From the NCBI GenBank assembly GCA_024279425.1, contig JAJRRO010000093.1, positions 124,001 through 188,000 of the forward strand: DNA of 64,000 nt, in the 5' to 3' direction. Under the pieces are notes generated by a model. That model was not told the DNA's origin and made no database searches. It worked only from the letters and a program-made list of their open reading frames with translations. Positions 44,757 through 52,392 of this stretch are shown here, in pieces. A program made the translations under genes and the position numbers. Source of the stretch: Bacteroidota bacterium (lineage in GTDB: Bacteria; Bacteroidota; Bacteroidia; Flavobacteriales; Flavobacteriaceae). Positions within the stretch are counted from its first letter, which is position 1; the number at the start of each line of letters is the position of its first letter.

Positions 44757-44939
44757 TTGCGAACCGTTGATCCTGAAACAGAATTCATTAAAATACCTAT
44801 CTATGTTGAAATCACTTATCCAAGAATAGGTAGTGCGTATCCTCGATTTGATTTGGTGGATTATGGTATGCAAGGCCTTAAAGTCAAATCCTTATTCACT
44901 AGTGATCTGAGACCGTTGCAGAACTCTTACTCTATTTGA
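44757..44939 (+). other. Possible gene fragment, unknown
   Basis: A 60-codon frame without ATG start (TTG) reading RTVDPETEFIKIPIYVEITY and then YPRFDLVDYGMQGLKVKSLF. Protein-like, with no family known to me. It may be a C-terminal remnant. From 44940 to 45214 there is no gene; the stretch includes a GC-rich patch near 45030-45065. Confidence 0.2.
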
Positions 44940-45214
44940 GTTTGAATTTTCGGTTAACTTTTTTTATCAATATTTCAATTATTTTTCCTGGGGTTTTTAG
45001 AGTGCATAGAGCTGCTTTTCAGGGAAGGCTACAATCCGGCGGGGGTGGCATAGTGAACATGGGTAGATTTTAGTTCGGGCTTTTTATCCCACCTCTTTTT
45101 TTATAGGCCCGATTAGGGCAATCAGAACTTATTTTTATTCTTTCTAAATAAATATTATCGTAACTTCCTTTCGTTTAATTAGACTGAATAGTTAATAAAC
45201 CCAATTGTAGTTTT

Positions 45215-45850
45215 ATGGAAGATAAAAACCAAGGGTCGGAATCTAAACCGACAAAAGCTATAACTAGACGAAGTTTCATCAGAGGTGCCGGATTATCCAC
45301 TGCAGGTAGTGTACTGTTGACTACAAATGCCCTTGCATTTGCTCATAAGGAACAACTTGTAACCGGGGAAGAATATGGACCCGAAGCCATGACCATCAAA
45401 ATGAAGGTCAATGGCATGATGAAGTCACTAAGTGTGGAACCGAGAACAACTTTGGCTTCGGCCTTAAGAGACCACTTGGAACTTACGGGAACCAAGGTCG
45501 TTTGTGATCGGGGCTCCTGTTCTGCATGCACTGTTTATTTGGATGGAAAACCTGTGAACGCCTGCATGATGTCAGCTTTTGATGTTGGTGACAAAGAAAT
45601 CACAACCATCGAAGGTATTGCACAAAACGGTGAATTGCATCCGGTTCAACAAGCTTTTATCGAGCATGATGCTTCTCAATGTGGTTACTGTACACCGGGG
45701 ATGATCATGTCTTGTGTGCACCTTGTGGAAAACAACACCGATCCCAATTTGGAAGATGTAAAAAATGCCACTAGAGGCAACCTTTGTCGTTGTGGTACTT
45801 ATCCTAATGTCTTTAAGGCTACTTTGGCAGCAGCAAAAAAAACGATTTAA
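45215..45850 (+). CDS. Tat-exported (2Fe-2S) subunit of a xanthine dehydrogenase-family enzyme
   Basis: A 211-residue protein. The twin-arginine signal ITRRSFIRGAG (RR at 18-19) is followed by a hydrophobic stretch to about residue 42, so the whole enzyme is probably exported to the periplasm folded. Two clusters follow: the plant-ferredoxin type CDRGSCSACTVYLDGKPVNAC and the C-terminal pair CGYCTPGMIMSC and CRCGTYPN. These pass electrons from the molybdenum site. It starts a three-gene operon (gap to the next gene 1 base). Confidence 0.93.
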   Translation: MEDKNQGSESKPTKAITRRSFIRGAGLSTAGSVLLTTNALAFAHKEQLVTGEEYGPEAMTIKMKVNGMMKSLSVEPRTTLASALRDHLELTGTKVVCDRGSCSACTVYLDGKPVNACMMSAFDVGDKEITTIEGIAQNGELHPVQQAFIEHDASQCGYCTPGMIMSCVHLVENNTDPNLEDVKNATRGNLCRCGTYPNVFKATLAAAKKTI

Positions 45851-45851
45851 G

Positions 45852-48197
45852 ATGGATACTAGAAAAGAAAAATTCCCATATGGTATTCCAGGGCATAATT
45901 TAAGCGAAATAGAAAGAGAAATCCCTATAGAAGAGCCGCCAGTATGGCCCATCAACGATAAGTTGAAAATAATTGGAAAAAGAGTCACAAGAATCGATGC
46001 CCTCGATAAAGTGATAGGTAAAGCAAAATATACCTCCGACATTAAATTGCCAGGTATGCTCTATGCGAAATTTTTGCGTTCAAATGTGCCACACGCGGTC
46101 ATTACATCAATAGACATAAGTAAAGCAAAAAGTCTGACAGGGGTACATGCTATTCATCTTATAGAGAATACCCAAAAAGAGGGAGAAGAAAATAAGAACG
46201 GGAAATACCCAATAGTGAAGTATGTGGGCCAACCGCTGGGAGGTATCGCTGCTGAAAGTTTGGAAATTGCAAAAGATGCCATTGCGTTGATTAAAGTGAA
46301 CTATGAGAAAAAGTCTTTTGTTATAGATATTGATACCGCCATGGAAATTGGCGCACCTATAGTGTTTGATGAGCCCATTACCCAACAGCAAGATGGTGGG
46401 GATGTAGGCGAAACGCATGATGGGAGTAAAGGGAAAGGTAATGTTAGAGGACCATCTACCAGCAGTTTTTTTGGTGGACCTAGAGGTGATTTGGTAAAGG
46501 GTTTTGAAGAAGCGGATGTTGTAGTCGAAAGAACGTATCGTACCCAAGTGCATACACATATGCCGTTAGAGACACATGGCGTTGTGGTCGACTGGAATTC
46601 TGACGTAATGATGGTTTATGCATCTACACAAAACACCAATGCGGTTAGGAATGAAATGGCGAGTATCTTCAATTTACCAAAAAGTAAAGTAAGGGTATTT
46701 TGTGATTTTATGGGCGGTGGATTTGGTGCCAAACACAGTTCCGGAAGTTTTGGGCCTATGGCTGCGAATCTTGCCAAAAAAACAGGTAGACCAATTTGGC
46801 TAATGTTAGATCGACAAGAAGAGCATCTTTCCGAGGGGAACCGTCCCAATTCAATTCAGTACTTAAAAATTGGAGCTAAGAAAAATGGCACTTTGACGGG
46901 TATTCAGCAACGTTCCCACGGAACCGCTGGGGTAGCCCTAGGCGCTGGTGTGGGTAGGATTGCTCAAATCCTTTACACCTGTCCTAATTTTGCTACCGAG
47001 CAATATGATGTATTGACCAATGCAGGGCCAGGAGCTGCCTGGCGTGCCCCTGGTAATGTTCAAGGTGCTTTTGGACTGGAACAGGCTATTGATGAATTAG
47101 CGGAAAAACTAAATATGGATCCCTTAACCTATAGGGATAAAATTGATAAAAGTGAAGTGAGAAAAGTAGAGCGCCGAAGGGGAGCGAAACTTTTCGATTG
47201 GTCTCGTCGCCAACCCGCTGGTAGTGGAAAAGGCGTTGTAAAGAAAGGGCTTGGCGTAGGCCAATCCACATGGCCGCGATTTGTTACGCTTGATTCTTCC
47301 GTCGAAGTTAAAATCCATAACGATGGCGGTGTTGAAATAAGGTCGAGCGTCCAGGATATAGGAACAGGGACTAAAACCATCCTTGCCCAAGTAGTTGCCG
47401 AGGAATTAGGCCTAGAGGTAAAAGATATTACTGTTAATATAGGGGATACTTTTTTTCCGGTTGGGCCAGGTTCTGGTGGTAGTGTGGTAACAGGTTCTAT
47501 TACCCCTCCAGCCCGTAATGCAACTTATGAAGCAAAAAAAGCGTTATTAAAATTGGTCGCGAAAAAATGGGAAACCGATTCCTCTGAATTGTTTATTGAA
47601 AACGGTCAAATAGGCAGTAAAAAGGATGCCAGTCTGAAAATGCCGTTCAAAGGGGCAACTAAATTGATGAGGACTAGCCAAATCAGTAAAATTGCCAGCC
47701 GATCGGATGATTATGGGGGCTTTCAACAACCATGGGGTTTGGCCTATGGGGATTTGGGATCTGTACAATTTGCAGAAGTCAGTGTTAATACAGACACGGG
47801 ATTTGTAAAGGTTGATAAGATAGTAGCGGTACACAGTTGTGGTAGACCGCTCAATATAGGTCAACTGGAAAGCCAGATCAATGGCGGAGTCATCCAAGGC
47901 GTTTCCTATGCTTTATACGAAAATAGGGTTATGGACAATGGAACTGGCCATATGATGAATGCCAATGTAGATCAGTACAAGGTGCCATTTTCTATGGAAA
48001 TCCCAGAAATTGAAACCCTAGTTGTGGAAGAATATTCAGCACTTTCCTCCACGGATGCATATGGTATTGGAGAGCCTGCAAATATTGCAACAGCTGCCGC
48101 AATTGCCAATGCAGTGTATAACGCAATTGGAGTAAGGTTATATGAAATACCCATTACACCCGCAAGTATTCTTAAAGCATTAGGTAAAGTCTCTTAA
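45852..48197 (+). CDS. Xanthine dehydrogenase-family molybdopterin-binding subunit
   Basis: A 781-residue subunit. KVIGKAKYTSDIKLPGMLYAK opens the first domain. The Mo cofactor motifs are GGGFGAKH, GAAWRAPGNVQGAFGLEQA, RPLNIGQLESQINGGVIQG, and the active-site Glu in YGIGEPANIATAAAIANAV. The family oxidises aldehydes or purine-like heterocycles. The ATG at 45852 (MDTRKEKFPYG) is preferred; the open frame starts earlier inside the preceding gene. It lacks its own Tat signal and likely rides along with the small subunit. Confidence 0.93.
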   Translation: MDTRKEKFPYGIPGHNLSEIEREIPIEEPPVWPINDKLKIIGKRVTRIDALDKVIGKAKYTSDIKLPGMLYAKFLRSNVPHAVITSIDISKAKSLTGVHAIHLIENTQKEGEENKNGKYPIVKYVGQPLGGIAAESLEIAKDAIALIKVNYEKKSFVIDIDTAMEIGAPIVFDEPITQQQDGGDVGETHDGSKGKGNVRGPSTSSFFGGPRGDLVKGFEEADVVVERTYRTQVHTHMPLETHGVVVDWNSDVMMVYASTQNTNAVRNEMASIFNLPKSKVRVFCDFMGGGFGAKHSSGSFGPMAANLAKKTGRPIWLMLDRQEEHLSEGNRPNSIQYLKIGAKKNGTLTGIQQRSHGTAGVALGAGVGRIAQILYTCPNFATEQYDVLTNAGPGAAWRAPGNVQGAFGLEQAIDELAEKLNMDPLTYRDKIDKSEVRKVERRRGAKLFDWSRRQPAGSGKGVVKKGLGVGQSTWPRFVTLDSSVEVKIHNDGGVEIRSSVQDIGTGTKTILAQVVAEELGLEVKDITVNIGDTFFPVGPGSGGSVVTGSITPPARNATYEAKKALLKLVAKKWETDSSELFIENGQIGSKKDASLKMPFKGATKLMRTSQISKIASRSDDYGGFQQPWGLAYGDLGSVQFAEVSVNTDTGFVKVDKIVAVHSCGRPLNIGQLESQINGGVIQGVSYALYENRVMDNGTGHMMNANVDQYKVPFSMEIPEIETLVVEEYSALSSTDAYGIGEPANIATAAAIANAVYNAIGVRLYEIPITPASILKALGKVS

Positions 48198-48207
48198 ATA
48201 TAAAGAC

Positions 48208-49227
48208 ATGAATAAATTTAGTTGGTACGAAGCCAAATCTGTTGAAGATGCTCTTCAACAAGTTAATTCAACAGTATCCGAACAGCTATATAAACATACA
48301 GATAAAGCATCGATATTTAAATCCGGTGGAGTGGATGTGTTCGACTGGGTAAAGGAAGGTTTGCTTAAACCGCAAAAAATCATAAATATTCGGAACATAC
48401 CCGGTCTAGACAAAATAGATTATGACCGTAAAAAAGGAATGAGCATTGGATCTAATGTTACCTTGGCCGAAATAGCGTCAAATCCAGAAATTAAAACCAA
48501 TTATTTAGCACTCCATCAAGCGGTAAACCATGCTGCCACTCCCCAACTACGTAATATGTCTACCCTGGGAGGTAATATAGCGCAGCGTAACCGTTGTTGG
48601 TATTTTCGGTCTGGCGATCATGATTGTTTTCGTAAAGAAGGCGATCGTTGTTTTGCCCGGCACTCTGAAACAGGTGAAAACGAAAATCACGCAATTATTG
48701 ATAATGGTTCCTGTGTAAGTGTTCATGCATCCTCAATTTCCACGGCACTTATGGCTTTTAATGCCAGTGTCGTTATCCTCAACAGTGAGGGGGAAAAGAA
48801 AAAAGTGGCTATGGATGATTTCTTTGTTACCGCAGCCAAGGACATTGCTATGGAAAACATTCTTCAAGCGAAGGAAATTATTACGGAAATCATTCTTCCG
48901 GCTCCTTCAAAAAATACCAAAAGTGCTTATATCAAACAAGTGGCCCGTGAATCTTATGACTGGTCATTGGGAGATGTGGCGGTAGTATTAGAGGTTTCGG
49001 GGAATGCCACCTGTCGTTCAGCGAGTATTGTTTTAGGAGCGGCCGCACCAGTGCCTTACCGTTCTATGGAAGCCCAACAGGCTCTTGAAAATAAGACCAT
49101 TAATAGTGAAAATGCATTGGCAGCGGCAGAGGCAGCTATGACCATAGCACGCCCATTGGCTAAAAATGGGTATAAAGTGCCTTTATTTGTAGCTACTATT
49201 AAGCAAGCAATTTTAGAAATTTCATAG
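48208..49227 (+). CDS. FAD-binding subunit with an extra Cys-rich loop
   Basis: A 339-residue subunit M of the family. FAD contacts are IGSNVTLAEIAS and LGGNIAQRNRC. An insertion CWYFRSGDHDCFRKEGDRCF provides Cys residues that in 4-hydroxybenzoyl-CoA reductase-type and PaoB-type subunits bind a 4Fe-4S cluster. A CO dehydrogenase flavoprotein C-terminal domain follows. Gap to the large subunit is 10 bases. Confidence 0.92.
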   Translation: MNKFSWYEAKSVEDALQQVNSTVSEQLYKHTDKASIFKSGGVDVFDWVKEGLLKPQKIINIRNIPGLDKIDYDRKKGMSIGSNVTLAEIASNPEIKTNYLALHQAVNHAATPQLRNMSTLGGNIAQRNRCWYFRSGDHDCFRKEGDRCFARHSETGENENHAIIDNGSCVSVHASSISTALMAFNASVVILNSEGEKKKVAMDDFFVTAAKDIAMENILQAKEIITEIILPAPSKNTKSAYIKQVARESYDWSLGDVAVVLEVSGNATCRSASIVLGAAAPVPYRSMEAQQALENKTINSENALAAAEAAMTIARPLAKNGYKVPLFVATIKQAILEIS

Positions 49228-49229
49228 AT

Positions 49230-49463
49230 ATGGAACATACTAAGCCAAACAAAATAAGCATCTGCAAATTTCTTCGCGCTAGAAACCCATATGGGATGAT
49301 GGAGGGAGGGGATGATCCATGGCTTTTATTGGATGATGCCAACACTACTTGTTGGTGTATCACTTCCGCAGGAGCAATGGGTCCGGATAATGGTTTGGTA
49401 TCTCCCATGCATTGCACGAAAGGACGAAGTTGTTTCGTTTCTCAGGATGCTGATGTTTTGTGA
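49230..49463 (+). CDS. Small Cys-rich protein trailing the molybdoenzyme operon
   Basis: A 77-residue protein, 2 bases after the FAD subunit gene. KFLRARNPYGMMEGGDDPWL, DDANTTCWCITSAGAMGPDN and HCTKGRSCF hold five Cys residues. Such short proteins after xanthine dehydrogenase operons are recurrent in Bacteroidota as far as I know but have no assigned function. It may carry a metal site or assist the enzyme (inference). Confidence 0.65.
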   Translation: MEHTKPNKISICKFLRARNPYGMMEGGDDPWLLLDDANTTCWCITSAGAMGPDNGLVSPMHCTKGRSCFVSQDADVL

Positions 49464-49684
49464 TAAGGAACCCTCGAGTTTATCTCTTCTTTCCACAGCC
49501 TATTGGCGAGAGTTTGGAAATGTACCCACTTATTCTTAAATATAAAAGATATCCCTTAACGCCTCCTTTTTTAAGCTTTAACCTAAAAATGTGATAGGGA
49601 TAGAATGAACGGTTTCTTAAAAGTGTAAAACTTTTCACCAAGTGTCTCATTCTTGGCCCCTTTTTAGTAGTTTCGATAATTCAA

Positions 49685-49698
49685 GTTTTATGGGACGC
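49685..49698. repeat. Dispersed GTCCCATAAAACG repeat, copy 6 (half)
   Basis: GTTTTATGGGACGC in reverse reads GCGTCCCATAAAAC. The other half is absent. A truncated recombinase begins two bases later. Confidence 0.6.
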
Positions 49699-49700
49699 AG

Positions 49701-50072
49701 ACAGTTTACTTTGACCACCGTTTGGCCAGAAGCTTGATCCACTTTACAAACCTTATCAATCAACTTAATGGAAAAGAAGTCAAGTTCCGGAGTATTACCG
49801 AGTCCTTTCTTGACACTTCCTATAAATCCTCCCATTCCCAGTTCATCGTCAATATGTTCACAGCACTGGCCCAATTGGAACGCGATATTATTATTGAGTG
49901 CACCAAGGCACGAGGAAAAATTTTAGGAGCTCCCAATGGTATTGGTAAAAAAAATCAGCTAAAAGCTGTACTTTGTGAGGAGTATTTTAATGAGGGGAGA
50001 CGTACAGTAAAAGAGATTTGTGGACGGCTGAAAATTTCTAGGGCTACTTATTACAAGTACTTACGTCATTGA
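49701..50072 (+). pseudogene. Serine recombinase (resolvase/invertase) remnant, N-terminus missing
   Basis: The frame reads TVYFDHRLARSLIHFTNLIN, NMFTALAQLERDIIIECTKA and, at the end, TVKEICGRLKISRATYYKYL, the middle and helix-turn-helix parts of resolvase-type serine recombinases. The first 65 or so residues, including the catalytic Ser, are absent. The coding frame starts right at repeat copy 6, so the gene was cut there. Inactive. Confidence 0.75.
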
Positions 50073-50174
50073 GGGTTTGATGGGAAATTTAAGAAAGTAT
50101 ATCAAAGACTAGTTTTCTAAATAAATAATGAAACTAAAAAATAACCTCATATTTTACGTAATTAAATAAATTCA

Positions 50175-50267
50175 ATGCCGAATAGAAATCATTTAAGAAT
50201 ACTAGCAGAAAGACAGCTTGGAGAACCTGCCGCTGTTAATTTTAATTATAGTTTTAGTGTCACTTAA
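50175..50267 (+). other. Short coding-like frame, unknown
   Basis: ATG 50175 encodes 30 residues (MPNRNHLRILAERQLGEPAA ...) before a stop. Could be a remnant or chance. 50073-50174 and 50268-50379 hold nothing recognisable. Confidence 0.2.
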
Positions 50268-50379
50268 GAGGATTGATATTTCTTTTAGGCATATGGGTTA
50301 TAACCGTATGTGGTCATCTAATTTTTCCTAAAGCTTAAGTACTTGTTATTAAGAAGTTAAAACCATAAATATTCAACAT

Positions 50380-51201
50380 ATGAAACAATCAACTTTAATA
50401 TTGATTTTTGCAATTTTTAGCAACTGCGCCATATCTTTTGCACAAGATAACCAACAGTCAACTAATGGGGATAGCGTTGTAAAAAATGCTCCTATAGAAT
50501 TATTTAATGGGAAAAATTTGGACGGATGGTATACTTTTCTTCAAAATCGTGGCCGCGACAATGACCCAAAGAAAGTCTTTACGGTCCAAGATGGGATGAT
50601 ACGGATTTCTGGAGAAGAATGGGGGTGTCTTACTACTGATAAAAAATATAAAGATTATAGGCTTATCACAGAATTTAAATGGGGTATGGCAACCTACGCA
50701 CCTAGGCTGGAAAATGCAAGAGACAGTGGTATTTTATTGCACTCACAAGGAGAGGACGGTAGTAAGCAGGGAATATGGATGACCTCCATAGAATGCCAAA
50801 TAATTGAAGGAGGTACAGGCGATTTTATAGTGGTGGGCGATGGGAGTGATACATTTGAAATTACATGTGCCGTGGCAAAGGAAAAACAAGGAAGTTCATT
50901 TGTTTTTCAATCTAACGGCCGTAAGGTGACAATAAATGAAAATCGAATCAATTGGTTTGGCCGTGACCCAAATTGGAGGGATGTGATCGATTTTAGGGGC
51001 ATAAACGATGTTGAAAAACCAGCGGGGGAATGGAACCTTTTGGAATGTGAGGTCAAAGGTGATGAAATCACTATTTTTCTTAACGGGACCTTGGTTAATA
51101 AAGCAACCAATGTAAAACCTTCTGTAGGACGCATCCAAATACAATCTGAAGCAGCTGAAATCTTTTTTAGACGTGTAGAGCTCATATCATTATCAAAATG
51201 A
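50380..51201 (+). CDS. DUF1080 (3-keto-disaccharide hydrolase-like) exported protein
   Basis: A 273-residue protein with signal peptide (ending SFAQ). The DUF1080 fold starts at APIELFNGKNLDGWYTFL and includes DSGILLHSQGEDGSK, SIECQIIEGGTGDF and GRIQIQSEAAEIFFRRVELI, which are the core strands. The family includes periplasmic 3-keto-glycoside hydrolases. It stands alone, 308 bases after the recombinase remnant and unrelated in sequence to the DUF1080 lipoprotein at 9.2 kb beyond the fold. Confidence 0.88.
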   Translation: MKQSTLILIFAIFSNCAISFAQDNQQSTNGDSVVKNAPIELFNGKNLDGWYTFLQNRGRDNDPKKVFTVQDGMIRISGEEWGCLTTDKKYKDYRLITEFKWGMATYAPRLENARDSGILLHSQGEDGSKQGIWMTSIECQIIEGGTGDFIVVGDGSDTFEITCAVAKEKQGSSFVFQSNGRKVTINENRINWFGRDPNWRDVIDFRGINDVEKPAGEWNLLECEVKGDEITIFLNGTLVNKATNVKPSVGRIQIQSEAAEIFFRRVELISLSK

Positions 51202-51374
51202 TAATGCAGAATTACTTGAAAGTTCTTTTTTGCATCGTTAAACTATCTCTCCGTTTGAAGACATACACCTTGAATAGAAATCTTGGACGCAACCATCAAT
51301 CCTATTGTCGATAGGCTCTCTGTAAATGGAAACTATGAAGAGCATAACGTTCGGACAAACAATATCAAATACGT

Positions 51375-52334
51375 ATGAAAGCGATTGAAAAAAAAATCCT
51401 AGTTACTGGAGCTGCCGGAAAGGTAGGACGGGCTTTTATTAACGCCTTTTTAGGTGACCCAAAACAAAAAGGAACCATAAGAGCCTTCTGTCATCAGCGC
51501 AGTTTAACCCCCAATGACCGTTTGGAGGTTATCCATGGTTCAATATCCGACAGGCCAACTGTACAAAAGGCCATGAAGGATATCACTCATGTGGTCCACT
51601 TGGCCACCACCAAGGAAGATTCTGAAACGATTATGGATGTTGCGATAAAGGGATTATTCTGGCTACTGGAAAGTTGTAGGGAATCCAGTGGTTTCAAACG
51701 CTTTATATTGATTGGTGGAGATGCATCCTTGGGACATTATTATTATCCGTACAAAAACCCAATCAATGAGCAGCAGGCCCATGCCGCCTATCCAGGATGT
51801 TATGCATTGTCAAAAGTACTTGAGGAAACAATGCTGCAACAATATTATGTGCAATACAATCTTGATGGCACCTGTCTTCGTGCTCCTTGGATAATGCAAG
51901 GGGAAGATTTAAAGAAGCACCTTACATTTGGGGAACAGGTATTTGGTGTACCTGTATGGCACAAAATGATTAAGGCCCAAACCGCGTTGGAATATCAAAA
52001 AGTGAATATCATTCCTCTCATGCTCGATGTAAATGGAAACCCAATGAAAAGGAATATTGTGCATTTGAACGACCTTGTTTCCGCCATATGCATCTCCTTG
52101 GATCACATCGAGGCAAGACAGCAAACCTTCAATATATCTATGGACGAGCCATTTAATTATGGGAAAGCAGCCGATTATCTTTTAAAAACTTGTAAGATTA
52201 AATCGGTAAAGATGGAAACGAAATACCATTCTACCTGGCTTGATAACAATAAAGCAAAATTTTTACTTGGATGGCGGCCAGAATACGGATTAGAGCAAAT
52301 GATAGATGAGGCTTGGGGAAATATCTCCTTATGA
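51375..52334 (+). CDS. NAD-dependent epimerase/dehydratase
   Basis: A 319-residue extended SDR. VTGAAGKVGRAF is the nucleotide motif; VVHLATTKED and YALSKVLEE (YxxxK) are the active-site regions. Sugar-nucleotide or uronate substrates are usual. It has no signal peptide. It precedes a bidirectional terminator that separates it from the TonB receptor on the other strand. Confidence 0.88.
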   Translation: MKAIEKKILVTGAAGKVGRAFINAFLGDPKQKGTIRAFCHQRSLTPNDRLEVIHGSISDRPTVQKAMKDITHVVHLATTKEDSETIMDVAIKGLFWLLESCRESSGFKRFILIGGDASLGHYYYPYKNPINEQQAHAAYPGCYALSKVLEETMLQQYYVQYNLDGTCLRAPWIMQGEDLKKHLTFGEQVFGVPVWHKMIKAQTALEYQKVNIIPLMLDVNGNPMKRNIVHLNDLVSAICISLDHIEARQQTFNISMDEPFNYGKAADYLLKTCKIKSVKMETKYHSTWLDNNKAKFLLGWRPEYGLEQMIDEAWGNISL

Positions 52335-52354
52335 CACTTTCTTCCTTTGCATTC

Positions 52355-52390
52355 AAAAAGGCTCGACCATGAGGATGGTCGAGCCTTTTT
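52355..52390. terminator. Bidirectional rho-independent terminator
   Basis: AAAAAGGCTCGACCAT-GAGG-ATGGTCGAGCCTTTTT is a perfect 16-bp stem with a 4-base loop and A/T tails on both sides. It serves the epimerase (plus) and the TonB receptor (minus). Confidence 0.92.
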
Positions 52391-52392
52391 GT

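Noticed and set aside
44652-44873. 73-codon minus-strand frame near 44.7 kb
   Set aside because: Composition looks non-coding (irregular, many Ile/Tyr without family pattern) and it overlaps another weak frame on the opposite strand.
45030-45110. GC-rich patch upstream of the molybdoenzyme operon as a riboswitch or small RNA
   Set aside because: I could not fold a convincing conserved aptamer by eye, and Moco riboswitches are not known to me in Bacteroidota.
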